Positions 54,985 to 64,000 of a stretch of DNA of 64,000 bases are shown here, piece after piece. This stretch comes from Thauera propionica. GTDB lineage: Bacteria; Pseudomonadota; Gammaproteobacteria; Burkholderiales; Rhodocyclaceae. The DNA lies in contig NZ_NOIH01000002.1 in NCBI RefSeq assembly GCF_002245655.1, positions 1 through 64,000 of the forward strand. Reading direction: 5' to 3'. The translations under genes and the position numbers were made by a program. The notes beneath the pieces are model-generated. The model was not told the DNA's origin. It searched no databases and saw nothing but the letters and a program-made list of their open reading frames with translations. How positions within the stretch are numbered: position 1 is the first letter of the stretch; every line of letters starts with the position of its first letter.

Positions 54985-55812
54985 GTGCTCATTACCTGGA
55001 ACCTCAGCCGGCGACGGTGGCGCTACAGCCGCCCCGATGTATTGGTCCTTTCAGTCGGCAAGAGCGGCAGGACCTGGTTGCGGGTCTTGCTGAACAAATA
55101 TCTTTCGCTCCGCTTTAACACGGATTTCTCGCTCGACGATCTGCACGCCGTTGACCAGCGAATTCCGAGCATCGGCTACGAACACGAGCACTGGTCGCAC
55201 CATGCTCTGTCGAACTGGCATGAGCGTCTGCGCGGCAAATTTCTGGTGCCGGCAGACATCCTGCGCAAGAAGCGCGTGATCGTCCTTTACCGCGACCCAC
55301 GCGACGTCGCCGTATCCCTTTATTTCCAGAACCAGAAGCGCTCCAACAACCGGATTGACTGCACGCTCGAGGAGTTCGTGCGCCTTCAGGGACGCGGCGT
55401 CCGAGGCATCGTCACGGTCATGAATGCATGGCGCAAGCGTCTCGAAGGCCACCCCAACTGCCTTTGGGTCAGCTACGAAGCTCTCCGTCGCGACACGGCT
55501 TCGGAGTTGCGACGTATCGTGGACTTTCTCGGCACTGCGACCACATCTCCCGAACAGGTTGAAGAGGCTGTAGCGTTCGCCTCGTTCGACAACATGCAAC
55601 GTTTGGAAGCGAGTGGGGGTTTCTCTCGCGGAATGCTCAAACCTGGCGTACCGGGTGACCCATCCTCCTTCAAAGTGCGCTCAGGCAAAGTCGGCGGCTA
55701 CCGCGAACGTTTCTCAGCGGAAGATCTGCGCTTCCTGGACGAATCCGTCGCTGCTCTCGATCCATTCTTTGGCTACGCAGCCAACCCTGCAGCCGCGACC
55801 GAGCGGTCCTGA
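54985..55812 (+). CDS. Sulfotransferase (Sulfotransfer_1 type)
   Basis: A 275-residue protein. VLSVGKSGRTWLRVLLNKYL is the PAPS 5'-phosphosulfate loop, and VIVLYRDPRDVAVSLYFQNQ the 3'-phosphate-binding motif; KVGGYRERFSAEDLRFLDE is the C-terminal RKG-like area. GTG start with an excellent AGGAGG. It is followed three to twelve bases later by an O-antigen ligase/polymerase gene. Acceptor probably a surface glycan. Confidence 0.88.
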   Translation: MLITWNLSRRRWRYSRPDVLVLSVGKSGRTWLRVLLNKYLSLRFNTDFSLDDLHAVDQRIPSIGYEHEHWSHHALSNWHERLRGKFLVPADILRKKRVIVLYRDPRDVAVSLYFQNQKRSNNRIDCTLEEFVRLQGRGVRGIVTVMNAWRKRLEGHPNCLWVSYEALRRDTASELRRIVDFLGTATTSPEQVEEAVAFASFDNMQRLEASGGFSRGMLKPGVPGDPSSFKVRSGKVGGYRERFSAEDLRFLDESVAALDPFFGYAANPAAATERS

Positions 55813-55824
55813 CCCTTGCCTCGG

Positions 55825-57165
55825 ATGAGTGTGCCCATGGATGCACGCAACCATGGCCTGACAAAGCCATCCGACCTGCTCGGCCTTGCAGGTCTTTACC
55901 TGTACGCACTGGGTGCAATGCCCAGCACCGTGGCGGCGAAAACCGCGCTGCTCTGCATGGCCATCGGCGCGGCGCTGCAGTGGCGCAGTTTCTGGCAGGC
56001 ACTGCGCTCACAGCCCCTGTTCTGGCTGCTGTTAGCTTTCGCTGCTTACCTGGCCATCGGCGCCGTCATCGCCTCACAGGCCTTCCCACAGACGTCGGAC
56101 GACCAAAGGCGCGCTGTCCTTGACCTTCTCGCAGCTAGTGGCCCTCCCCTGCTCCTCGGCGCGTACTGGCTGAGGCATGACGGGCAGCCAAGACGAAGAA
56201 CGACACACATTCTCCTACTGGCAGCGGTAGGACTACTGCTTACGATAACGTACAAGGGAGCGTGGTCTTCGCTGGTGCAGGTCGCCAACTCTTCAAGATT
56301 CACCATGGGCATGAGCCCGAACGCGGCAGGCATTCTCGGGGGAGTGCTATTCTGGGGCGCACTGCTCGGCCTGCTCTCTTGCATCAGGCTGTCCGTTGCG
56401 ATCCACATGCGGTGGCCATTTGCCTTGTCCATGCTCGCACTCTGCCTGCTCGGCAGCATGATGCTCGTGCTGTCGGGCTCGAAATCCGCTTGGGTCGCAA
56501 CCGCGCTCGCGCTGCCTCCGCTCGCTCCCCTTTACATCCGGCATGCGCTCTCTCAGCGGCAACGGCGGGTTGCGCTAGCGGTGCTCGCCATTGGGGTCTT
56601 ACTGGTCGCGCTCTACGCCTCGACACTCGGTCGGGGCGTCCTCGAAACCCGAACCGGCAGCGCGATCACCGCCTTGGCGCAGATCCTTGACGAAGACTCG
56701 ATCGACGTGAAGGACGGCTCGATCGGCCCTCGCCTTCAGATGTGGAATGAGGCGATCGCGAACGTCGAGCAACACCCCCTCACCGGCTGGGGCCCCGGCA
56801 GCACAAAGATGCTGCTGCGCAATAGCGAAAACCCCGAGATCCGCAACTTCCCCCACTTCCACAATTTGCCGCTGCATTTCCTCGTGAGCCTCGGACTGCT
56901 GGGCACCCTGCTCTTCTATGCAATCCAGGCCGGACTGGCGCTGAAGGCATGGCAGTCGTTCAGAAGCGGCGCTGCCGCGGCGGAACATGCTTTCTTCACC
57001 CTCGGCGGGCTGGCGCTTTTTCATGTCGCCCATCTGTTCCAGTACCGCCTGAACAATACGCCGGGTCAGTTCCTGCTTACGCTGGCCGGCATGGTTGCGC
57101 TCAGCGCTGCCCTGCAGCACCAACGACATGACGCTCGCAACGAATCGCCCGCAGCCCCCCACTGA
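55825..57165 (+). CDS. O-antigen ligase/polymerase family membrane protein (Wzy_C)
   Basis: About 446 residues, with ten to twelve transmembrane helices and a large periplasmic loop containing GWGPGSTKMLLRN and FPHFHNLPLHFLVSLGL, the WaaL/Wzy-type H-N motif. It either ligates O-antigen to lipid A-core or polymerises repeat units. The start is uncertain: TTG 55816, ATG 55825 or ATG 55837. Co-oriented with sulfotransferases on both sides. Confidence 0.85.
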   Translation: MSVPMDARNHGLTKPSDLLGLAGLYLYALGAMPSTVAAKTALLCMAIGAALQWRSFWQALRSQPLFWLLLAFAAYLAIGAVIASQAFPQTSDDQRRAVLDLLAASGPPLLLGAYWLRHDGQPRRRTTHILLLAAVGLLLTITYKGAWSSLVQVANSSRFTMGMSPNAAGILGGVLFWGALLGLLSCIRLSVAIHMRWPFALSMLALCLLGSMMLVLSGSKSAWVATALALPPLAPLYIRHALSQRQRRVALAVLAIGVLLVALYASTLGRGVLETRTGSAITALAQILDEDSIDVKDGSIGPRLQMWNEAIANVEQHPLTGWGPGSTKMLLRNSENPEIRNFPHFHNLPLHFLVSLGLLGTLLFYAIQAGLALKAWQSFRSGAAAAEHAFFTLGGLALFHVAHLFQYRLNNTPGQFLLTLAGMVALSAALQHQRHDARNESPAAPH

Positions 57166-57177
57166 CGAATCCGCGCA

Positions 57178-58113
57178 ATGCCCCTCCCGACCCTCGTACA
57201 TATCGGCTATCACAAGACGGCCACCAACTGGTTTCAGCGCATCTTCTATCCGGCAGTGAGCAACTACAGCTACGTGCATCGGAAACGCTCGCGCGCCGCC
57301 TTCACAGAAGATCACGCGTTCCAGTTCGACCCTCAGGCTGCATTCGCCAGGCTGGAGATTCCCACCGCGGAAGGGCTCATCCTCTGCGAGGAAGAGCTCT
57401 CGGGCAATCTGCACAACGGCGGCCTGTTCGGTTTCATGTCGAAGGAAATTGCACACCGGATCAAGGCAACTTTGCCCGACGCACAGATCATCATCTTCAT
57501 CCGCAGTCAGACGGAAATGATCGGGTCCGTTTACAAGCAGTACGTCAAGGAAGGCGGAACCCATTCGCCGCGCCGCTACCTGTTTCCCTTCGATAGCCTT
57601 GACCCCCACGGCTTCTCTCCGAAGAAAACGCCGCTGTTCGCGTTTCAGCACTACGATTACCGCTTGCTCATCAATCATTACCGCGAGGTCTTCGGCGCTG
57701 AGCGAGTACACGTCTTCCTGTATGAAGAGTTCAGCCGCAACCAGGCAGCATTCATGACGCGCTTCATCGAGCGCTTCGGCTTCGAGGTAAACCTGGAAGC
57801 GGTCCCGAAGACGCGACTGAACGTGTCGAACAAGAAGTTCAGCCTATGGGTTTCACGCCTGATGAACCGTTTCGCCTACCGCAACGTCATCGACAAGCAC
57901 TACTTCTTCAACGTGCCAGGCATGTACCGTCTGCGCGGCAGGGTCGTCGCCCCACTACTCGATCGCATCGCGTTCTTCAGTGGCCCCGCGCGACCTCGCG
58001 ATATCCTCGGCCCGGACATCGTTCGCCACATCGAGGACACCTACCGGGAGTCGAACCGCCTCCTCGCCGAGGAACTCGATCTCCCCCTCGCAAAGCATGG
58101 CTATCCCGTCTGA
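57178..58113 (+). CDS. Sulfotransferase-like protein
   Basis: A 311-residue protein. LVHIGYHKTATNWFQRIFY matches the PAPS-binding loop of sulfotransferases, and IIIFIRSQTEMIGSVYKQYV the 3'-phosphate segment. Sequence is otherwise divergent. It has slightly AT-rich codon use. The last 17 bases overlap the GT9 gene. Third sulfotransferase fold within about 7 kb. Confidence 0.8.
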   Translation: MPLPTLVHIGYHKTATNWFQRIFYPAVSNYSYVHRKRSRAAFTEDHAFQFDPQAAFARLEIPTAEGLILCEEELSGNLHNGGLFGFMSKEIAHRIKATLPDAQIIIFIRSQTEMIGSVYKQYVKEGGTHSPRRYLFPFDSLDPHGFSPKKTPLFAFQHYDYRLLINHYREVFGAERVHVFLYEEFSRNQAAFMTRFIERFGFEVNLEAVPKTRLNVSNKKFSLWVSRLMNRFAYRNVIDKHYFFNVPGMYRLRGRVVAPLLDRIAFFSGPARPRDILGPDIVRHIEDTYRESNRLLAEELDLPLAKHGYPV

Positions 58114-59167
58114 CGCGCCAATAGCGCGCCTCCTCATTGTCCGCACCTCCGCCATCGGCGACGTCGTCTTCGCGTCGCCCTTCGCTGCGGCGGTCAAGCG
58201 CACGTGGCCGCAGGCGCATGTAGCGTGGCTGGTCGAGCCGGGCATCCACGAGCTGCTCGCGGCCGACCCCTGCATCGACGAGCTGATCCTGTGGCCGAAG
58301 GGCGAGTGGAAGCAGCTCTGGCAGGCGCGGCGGTTCGGAGAGCTGTTCCGACGCATCCGTGCATTCCGCGCCCTGTTGCGGGCAAAGCGCTTCGACACCG
58401 CTATCGACATGCAGAGCCTGCTGAAAAGTGGCCTGCTGACCTGGCTTTCAGGCGCACCGCGCCGCATCGGGCTCGGTTCGCGCGAGGGGAGCCAATGGCT
58501 GATGACCGAGCGCGTCCCCAAGGGCGGCATCGCGCGCCGCATCGGTTCCGAGTACCGCTACCTGGCCGAACAGCTCGGCCTCGATGCCGGCGAGTTCCTG
58601 CCGCGGCTGTGCGTCGGCGACGATACCGAGGCGAAGGTGCAGGCGCTGATGGCGGCACAAGGCCTGGCGCGGAAGCGCTTCGCCGTGTTTGCCCCCTTCA
58701 CCACGCGACCGCAGAAGCACTGGTTCGAGGACGCCTGGCAGGCGCTGGTGCCAAAGGTGCGTGACGAACTGGGGCTCACACCCGTCATCCTCGGCGGCCC
58801 GGCGGACCGCGAGGCCGCGGCGCGCATTGCCGGGAGCACGCCCGGGGTGATCTCGCTGGCCGGCGCCACCCGCCTGCCCGAGGCGGCCGCGCTGATCCGC
58901 CATGCCGGCCTGCTGGTCGGCGTGGACACCGGACTCACCCACATGGGCACGGCCTTCGCCACCCCCACCGTCGCGCTGTTCGGCTCCACCCGCCCCTACC
59001 TCGACACCGGCCGCAGCAACGGCCGCGTGATCTGGCTCGGGCTTCCCTGTTCGCCCTGCCGCCGCCGCCCGACCTGCGACGGCGCCTTCACCTGCCTGCG
59101 CGACATCACCGCCGACCGGGTCATGGACGAAGCCCGTACCGTGCTCAGCGTGGGACATGCATCATGA
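58097..59167 (+). CDS. GT9-family glycosyltransferase (heptosyltransferase I/II-like)
   Basis: A 356-residue enzyme. LLIVRTSAIGDVVFASP is the N-terminal WaaC/WaaF signature, FAPFTTRPQKHWFEDAWQA and GVDTGLTHMGTAFATPTVALF are the donor-domain motifs. It probably adds heptose (or another sugar) to the LPS inner core, using ADP-heptose. ATG 58097 is chosen; the frame from 57980 is a shadow of the preceding gene. The stop overlaps the next start by four bases. Confidence 0.9.
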   Translation: MAIPSDAPIARLLIVRTSAIGDVVFASPFAAAVKRTWPQAHVAWLVEPGIHELLAADPCIDELILWPKGEWKQLWQARRFGELFRRIRAFRALLRAKRFDTAIDMQSLLKSGLLTWLSGAPRRIGLGSREGSQWLMTERVPKGGIARRIGSEYRYLAEQLGLDAGEFLPRLCVGDDTEAKVQALMAAQGLARKRFAVFAPFTTRPQKHWFEDAWQALVPKVRDELGLTPVILGGPADREAAARIAGSTPGVISLAGATRLPEAAALIRHAGLLVGVDTGLTHMGTAFATPTVALFGSTRPYLDTGRSNGRVIWLGLPCSPCRRRPTCDGAFTCLRDITADRVMDEARTVLSVGHAS

Positions 59168-60252
59168 AGGTGCTGCACGTCGAGGCCGGCCGCCACCTGT
59201 ACGGCGGCGCCAAGCAGGTGCTCTACATCCTCGAGGGTGTGGCGCGGCGCGGCGTGGAGAACCTGCTCGCCTGCCCGACCGGCGCCCACATCGCAAGCGC
59301 TGCGGGCGCCCATGCCCGCGTGTTCGAGATGCCGATGAAGGGCGACGTCGACATCGGCCTTGCCTTCCGCCTGCGCCGCCTGATCGCCACCGAGCGCCCC
59401 GACCTCGTACACATCCACAGCCGCCGCGGTGCTGATCTGTGGGGTGGGCTGGCGGCCCGACTGGCCGGCGTGCCCTGCGTGCTGTCGCGCCGCGTGGACA
59501 ACCCCGAGGCACGCTGGATGGTGGCGGCAAAATACCGGCTGTACGATCACGTCATCACCATCTCGGACGGGATCCGCGACGTGCTGCTGGCCGAGGGTCT
59601 CGCACCCGACCGGGTGTCCTGCGTGCGCAGCGCGGTCGACCCGGCGCCCTACCTGATCGACTACGACAAGGCCGGCTACCGGGCGCAACTCGGGCTGCCC
59701 GCCGACACCCTGCTCGTCGGCATCGTCGCGCAGCTGATCGCGCGCAAGGGCCATCGCCACCTGCTCGCGGCGCTGAAGGACGTCCTGCCCCACCACCCCC
59801 ACCTGCAGGTGCTGGTCTTCGGACGCGGCCCGCTCGAGGCGGAACTGCGCCAGGCCATCGCGGACGGGGGACTCGCCGGCACGGTCCGCCTGATGGGCTT
59901 CGTCGACAACCTGCCCGACATCCTCGGCTGCCTCGACCTGCTGGCCCACCCGGCCGACATGGAAGGCCTGGGCGTGTCGCTGCTGCAGGCCTCGGCAGCG
60001 CGGGTGCCGATCATCGCGAGCCGGGCCGGTGGCATGCCCGAGGCCGTGCGCGATGGCGAGAACGGCCTCCTGATCCCGCCGGGCGACGTCCCGGCCCTGG
60101 CCGCAGCCATGAACCGCCTGCTCGGCGATGCGGACTTGCGCGCCCGCATGGGCGAAGCCGGCCGCGCCCTGGTGCTGCGCGAGTTCTCGACCGAGGCGAT
60201 GTGCGACGGCAACCTCGCGATCTACCGCAAGGTCCTGGAGGAACACCGATGA
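59164..60252 (+). CDS. GT4-family glycosyltransferase
   Basis: A 362-residue GT-B enzyme. LHVEAGRHLYGGAKQVLYIL at the N-terminus; VGIVAQLIARKGHRHLLAAL and HPADMEGLGVSLLQASAARVP for the donor domain. ATGA overlaps on both sides (59164 and 60249) tie it to the GT9 gene and to the next GT4. Likely an LPS-core enzyme. Confidence 0.9.
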   Translation: MKVLHVEAGRHLYGGAKQVLYILEGVARRGVENLLACPTGAHIASAAGAHARVFEMPMKGDVDIGLAFRLRRLIATERPDLVHIHSRRGADLWGGLAARLAGVPCVLSRRVDNPEARWMVAAKYRLYDHVITISDGIRDVLLAEGLAPDRVSCVRSAVDPAPYLIDYDKAGYRAQLGLPADTLLVGIVAQLIARKGHRHLLAALKDVLPHHPHLQVLVFGRGPLEAELRQAIADGGLAGTVRLMGFVDNLPDILGCLDLLAHPADMEGLGVSLLQASAARVPIIASRAGGMPEAVRDGENGLLIPPGDVPALAAAMNRLLGDADLRARMGEAGRALVLREFSTEAMCDGNLAIYRKVLEEHR

Positions 60253-61319
60253 AATCGCTGCACATGATCGGCAGCACCCACATGGGCGGCGCCGAGCGCT
60301 GGTTCACGCGCTTCCTCGCCGCCATGCTGCGCCAGGGCGAGGAAGTCGAGGCTGTGGTGCGACGCGGGTCCGAACTCGCCCAGCATCACCTCGCCGGCAT
60401 TCCGCATCACGAGCTGCCGTTCCGCACCGTCTGGGATCCGTTTTCGCGCCATGCCGTGTCGCGGCTCATCGCCCGCAGCGACGCGCCCATCGTGCAGACC
60501 TACATGGGTCGCGCCACCCGCCTCACCCATCTCAAGCGCGGCCGCGGCAAGGTCCATGTGTCCCGCCTTGGCGGCTACTACAAGCTCGCCCCCTTCCGCC
60601 ACGCCCATGCCTGGATCGGCAACACCAAGGGCCTGTGCGACTGGATGATCCAGGGTGGCCTGCCCGCCGAGCGCGTGTTCCACATCACCAATTTCGCCGA
60701 TCCGGCCCGTGCGGTGGCCGCGGACGAACTGCATGCCCTGCGCCAGCGCATCGGCGTGCAGCCCGAAGACTGGGTCATGGTGACCGCCGGGCGGCTGATC
60801 GACGTCAAGGGACACCGCTACCTGGTCGACGCGCTCAGCCGCCTGCCCGCCGAGATCGACGGCCAGCGCCTGCGGCTGGTGGTCCTGGGCGACGGCGACC
60901 TGGCTGCGCCCCTTGCCGAGCAGGCGCGCCAGGCGGGCGTGGCCGATCGCATCCTGTGGGCGGGCTGGCAGCATGATCCGGCACCCTGGTTCCACGTCGC
61001 CGACATGGTGGTGTTCCCCTCGCGCGACGCCGAGACCCTGGGCAACGTCATCCTCGAGGCATGGGCCTACGGCAAGCCGCTGGTCGCCAGCGCCTTCCGT
61101 GGCGCGCGCGAGATCACCCGGCCTGGCAAAGACGCCTGGGTCGTCCCGTGCGACGATGGCGCAGCACTCGCGGCCGGCATCGAACACGTCATCCGCAACC
61201 CCGGCCTGCAACGACAGATGGTGGCGAACGGCCTCGCCCGCATCGAGCGCGACTTCTCCGAGGCCGCGGTGATCGCACAATACCGTGCGCTCTACGCCCA
61301 TTTGCTCGACAATCGCTGA
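60249..61319 (+). CDS. GT4-family glycosyltransferase
   Basis: A 356-residue GT-B enzyme. HMIGSTHMGGAERWFTRFL; VTAGRLIDVKGHRYLVDALS; FPSRDAETLGNVILEAWAYG. Starts inside the stop of the previous gene and is followed one base later by the deacetylase gene, so all belong to one transcript. Likely an LPS-core enzyme. Confidence 0.9.
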   Translation: MKSLHMIGSTHMGGAERWFTRFLAAMLRQGEEVEAVVRRGSELAQHHLAGIPHHELPFRTVWDPFSRHAVSRLIARSDAPIVQTYMGRATRLTHLKRGRGKVHVSRLGGYYKLAPFRHAHAWIGNTKGLCDWMIQGGLPAERVFHITNFADPARAVAADELHALRQRIGVQPEDWVMVTAGRLIDVKGHRYLVDALSRLPAEIDGQRLRLVVLGDGDLAAPLAEQARQAGVADRILWAGWQHDPAPWFHVADMVVFPSRDAETLGNVILEAWAYGKPLVASAFRGAREITRPGKDAWVVPCDDGAALAAGIEHVIRNPGLQRQMVANGLARIERDFSEAAVIAQYRALYAHLLDNR

Positions 61320-61320
61320 C

Positions 61321-62094
61321 ATGAGCAACGGCATCAACATCCTCATGTACCACCAGGTCGGCGAGTTCGCACCGATGAAGGCGCACCGCTCGACCTACTG
61401 CGACCATCGCCGCTTCGCCCGCCAGATGGCCTTTCTGGCGCGCTTCGGCTACACCGTGCTGTCGATGGACCAGGTGCTGGCCTGCCTGCGCGGCGAGGCG
61501 CCCGTCCCGCCCAAGGCGGTGGCGCTGACCTTCGACGACGGCTACGAGAACTTCTACGAGTACGCCTTCCCGGTGCTGAAACAGCACGGTTTCCCGGCGA
61601 TGGTGTACCTGATCTCGGGGCTGCTCGGCCAGCCCTCGAGCTGGTTCGCCAAGGACGGCCGCGACACCCCGCCGCTGATGAGCGCCGAACGCGTGCGCCA
61701 GCTGCATCGCGAAGGCATCGACTTCGGCTCGCACTCGGCCACCCACGTCAAGCTGGCCGAACAGGACACGAACCGCATCCGCGAGGAAGTCACCCGCTCC
61801 AAGCGCGAACTGGAAGACGTGCTCGGCGCCGCGGTCACGCATTTCTGCTACCCCTACGGCAGCCACGACATGCGCGCGGTCGAAGCCGTGGCCGAAGCCG
61901 GCTACCAGTGTGCAACCACCTGCGTGCGCGCGCCCGCCACGACCGACGATGACCCGCTGACCCTGCCACGCAAGGCCGTGTCCTGGGGCGACAACCTCAT
62001 CGGCCTGTGGTGGCGCCTGCACATGAAGAACACGCCCAAGCAGGCACCGATCAGGCGGCCGGACAGCAGCTTCAGCGCCGCAGGCAATCGGTAG
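61321..62094 (+). CDS. Polysaccharide deacetylase (NodB homology, CE4)
   Basis: A 257-residue protein without an obvious signal peptide. NILMYHQVG is the YHxV-type opening; ALTFDDGYENFYEYAF carries the catalytic DD motif, DFGSHSATHVKL the HxxxH metal ligands, and FCYPYGSHDM the groove. It deacetylates N- or O-acetylated sugars. Absence of a signal suggests a cytoplasmic, lipid-linked precursor, as in LPS-core or lipid A-type pathways. Confidence 0.9.
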   Translation: MSNGINILMYHQVGEFAPMKAHRSTYCDHRRFARQMAFLARFGYTVLSMDQVLACLRGEAPVPPKAVALTFDDGYENFYEYAFPVLKQHGFPAMVYLISGLLGQPSSWFAKDGRDTPPLMSAERVRQLHREGIDFGSHSATHVKLAEQDTNRIREEVTRSKRELEDVLGAAVTHFCYPYGSHDMRAVEAVAEAGYQCATTCVRAPATTDDDPLTLPRKAVSWGDNLIGLWWRLHMKNTPKQAPIRRPDSSFSAAGNR

Positions 62095-62147
62095 GCAGGT
62101 CGATCGCGCCGGCCCGGCGGACCCTCAGCACCGGCCCTCAGCTGACC

Positions 62148-63935
62148 TCAGTTGCCGTACTCCTCGCCCCCTACGGCCTGCAGCCGCGCATAAGGGCCGC
62201 CGCGAACAGACAGTTCGGCGTGCGTGCCACGTTCGACGATGCGGCCGTTCTCCATCACCAGGATCTGGTCCGCCTTCTCGATCGTCGACAGCCGGTGCGC
62301 GATCACGATCGTGGTCCGCCCCACCATCAGGCGCTCGATCGCCGCCTGGATCAGGCGCTCGGACTCGGTATCCAGCGCCGAGGTCGCTTCGTCGAGAATC
62401 AGGATCGGTGCGTTCTTCAGCAGCGCACGCGCAATCGCCAGCCGCTGCCGCTGGCCGCCGGAGAGCATCACGCCGTTCTCGCCGATCTCGGTATCCAGCC
62501 CATTCGGCAGCCGGTCGATGAACTCCTTCGCCGCGGCGGCCTCCACTGCCGCCTCGATCGCCTCGCGCGGCGCGTCGGCCAGGTCGCCGTAGGCGATGTT
62601 GTTGGCAACCGTATCGTTGAACAGCGTCACCTGCTGCGACACCAGCGCCACGTGGCGGCGCAGGTTGCGCAAGGTGTAGTCACGCACGTCCACACCATCG
62701 ATACATAGCTCGCCGCAGTCGTGGTCGTAGAAGCGGGTGAACAGGCTGGCCAGCGTGGACTTGCCGCTGCCCGAGCGCCCCACCAGCGCCACCATCTGCC
62801 CGGGTTGTACGTCGAATGAAAGCTCGTGCAGCACCTCGCGCTCCGTTCCCGGATAGCGGAACGACAGCCCGCGCACCTCGATGCGCCCCTCGACCCGCTC
62901 GCGCGCCACCGTACCGCTGTCGGCCTCCGAAGGCTCGTCGAGCTGCTCGAAGATGCTCTCCGCCCCCGCCACGCCACGCTGGATCTTGGAGCTCACCTCC
63001 GACAACTGGCGGATCGGCTTGGGCAGCATCGCCGCCGCGGTGATGTAGGCGACCAGGTCGCCCGCGCTAGCGTCGCCGCGCAGCAGCAGCACCAGGAACA
63101 GCACCACCGACATCGCCGAATAGATGACCACCTGCAGCATCGGCGTGTAGGTGGCGTTGGTCTTGCCCATGCGCAACTGCTTGCGCGTGTTGTTCTCGCT
63201 CGCCTCGCGAAAACGGCGCGACTCGTAGTCCTCCCCGCCGAAGCTGCGCACCACCCGGTAGCCCTGAATGGTCTCGGACACGACATGGGTCACGTCGCCC
63301 ATCGCACGCTGGATCTTCTTCGCCTGCTTGCGAAACTTGCGCGACGCCCGCGACACCAGCACGCTGATCACCGGCAGCACCGCCACCATCACCAGCGTCA
63401 GCTTCCAGTTCATCCAGATCAGGTAGCCGAACAGGAAGACGACACTGAGCCCTTCGCGGATCACGATCTTGATCGCATCGGTCGCCGCCGCGGTCACCAT
63501 CGTCACGTTGAAGGTGATGCGCGAGATCAGGTGCCCAGAGTTGTGGCGGTCGAAGTAATGGTTGGGCAACCGCAGCATGCTGTCGAACAAGGCCAGGCGC
63601 AGGTCATGCACCAGCCCGAGCGACACCTTGCTCATGAAGTAATTGCCCAGGTAAGACCCCACCCCCTGCCAGATCGCGATCAGCACGATCATCACCGGCA
63701 CGGCCTTGACGAGGTCAATGCCATCGAGAAACGGCACGCCGAGCTGCAGACCCTCCGTCGCCCCCCCCAGGCCATCGACGAAGTACTTCATCACCCCGGC
63801 CAGCATCGGCTGGGACGAGGCGAAGATCATGAAGCCGAGGATGCTGACCGCGAACGTGCCGACGTAGGGGCGCACGTAGCTTAGGAGGCGGAAGTAGATG
63901 CGCAGGCTGGAGGGGGGGGAAATCACTGAAGCCAT
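62148..63935 (-). CDS. msbA: Lipid A export ABC transporter MsbA
   Basis: A 595-residue half-transporter. Six transmembrane helices (1-about 330) and an ATPase domain with GRSGSGKST, LSGGQRQRLAIARALL, ILILDEATSALD and the switch histidine in IVIAHRLSTIEKA. It flips lipid A-core to the periplasmic face. It is convergent with the glycan gene cluster. The region from 63936 to the window end holds only its upstream AT-rich control sequence. Confidence 0.93.
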   Translation of the reverse strand: MASVISPPSSLRIYFRLLSYVRPYVGTFAVSILGFMIFASSQPMLAGVMKYFVDGLGGATEGLQLGVPFLDGIDLVKAVPVMIVLIAIWQGVGSYLGNYFMSKVSLGLVHDLRLALFDSMLRLPNHYFDRHNSGHLISRITFNVTMVTAAATDAIKIVIREGLSVVFLFGYLIWMNWKLTLVMVAVLPVISVLVSRASRKFRKQAKKIQRAMGDVTHVVSETIQGYRVVRSFGGEDYESRRFREASENNTRKQLRMGKTNATYTPMLQVVIYSAMSVVLFLVLLLRGDASAGDLVAYITAAAMLPKPIRQLSEVSSKIQRGVAGAESIFEQLDEPSEADSGTVARERVEGRIEVRGLSFRYPGTEREVLHELSFDVQPGQMVALVGRSGSGKSTLASLFTRFYDHDCGELCIDGVDVRDYTLRNLRRHVALVSQQVTLFNDTVANNIAYGDLADAPREAIEAAVEAAAAKEFIDRLPNGLDTEIGENGVMLSGGQRQRLAIARALLKNAPILILDEATSALDTESERLIQAAIERLMVGRTTIVIAHRLSTIEKADQILVMENGRIVERGTHAELSVRGGPYARLQAVGGEEYGN

Positions 63936-64000
63936 TGGGAATAAAGCTCATTTGTACAAAAAACAGCGCGAGTTTGGCGCCGCCTCAACTACTGTTGATA

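Overview
The window is GC-rich, densely packed chromosomal DNA, most likely from a betaproteobacterium of the Rhodocyclales (Azoarcus/Thauera-like). This is inferred from the codon use, a denitrifier-type cytochrome c551, a HemJ-type protoporphyrinogen oxidase, many c-di-GMP and two-component proteins, and a nearly complete late cobalamin pathway. I saw no rRNA, tRNA or CRISPR array.

Layout. 1-165: end of an IS5-family element. 310-4198: a type IV pilin locus with a near-perfect sigma-54 promoter, a very short (59 aa) pilin, a six-cysteine exported partner, an ABC-2-like permease, a membrane-anchored accessory protein, an orphan MNT-type nucleotidyltransferase and an ABC ATPase. Base composition drops between about 500 and 1640 and recovers inside the permease gene, which suggests a mosaic or exchanged cassette. 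4235-8730 (minus): hemJ, an NtrC-type regulator, its Cache-domain sensor kinase and mobB, tightly packed and partly overlapping. 8810-10732: a divergent epimerase-like gene and an iron-sulfur flavin reductase. 10767-16209: three signalling proteins (degenerate EAL-HDOD; HDOD-like/GAF-like kinase; receiver-PAS-GGDEF-EAL). 16300-17625: cytochrome c551 and queF.

17625-22222: cobalamin block I (cobQ on minus; cbiB, cobD and btuF on plus). 22346-26388: a Tat-exported metallo-beta-lactamase-fold protein, an M48 peptidase and an RhlE helicase with DGNR repeats in its tail. 26590-31864: a three-gene overlapping operon in which a periplasmic binding lipoprotein sits between an EAL response regulator and a histidine kinase, with no transporter gene. 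31944-37723: a CoA-transferase/hydrolase, an HPP-CBS membrane protein, a CBS protein, phosphatidylserine decarboxylase and a LysE/ArgO exporter with its ArgP-type regulator. 37749-48033: cobalamin block II. On the minus strand a cobalamin riboswitch precedes btuB-btuC-btuD-btuF-cobA-cobB; on the plus strand lie cobU-cobT-cobS-cobC.

48101-63935: a surface polysaccharide/LPS region. It holds an HldE-like heptose kinase whose second domain has lost its catalytic motif, UDP-glucose dehydrogenase, three tandem paralogous glycosyltransferases, three separate sulfotransferase-fold proteins, an O-antigen ligase/polymerase, a heptosyltransferase-like GT9, two more GT4 enzymes, a polysaccharide deacetylase and MsbA. 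Together these suggest a sulfated or otherwise decorated lipid-linked glycan. The best candidates for something under-described are the short-pilin/ABC locus, the binding-protein/kinase/phosphodiesterase operon and the sulfotransferase-rich glycan cluster.
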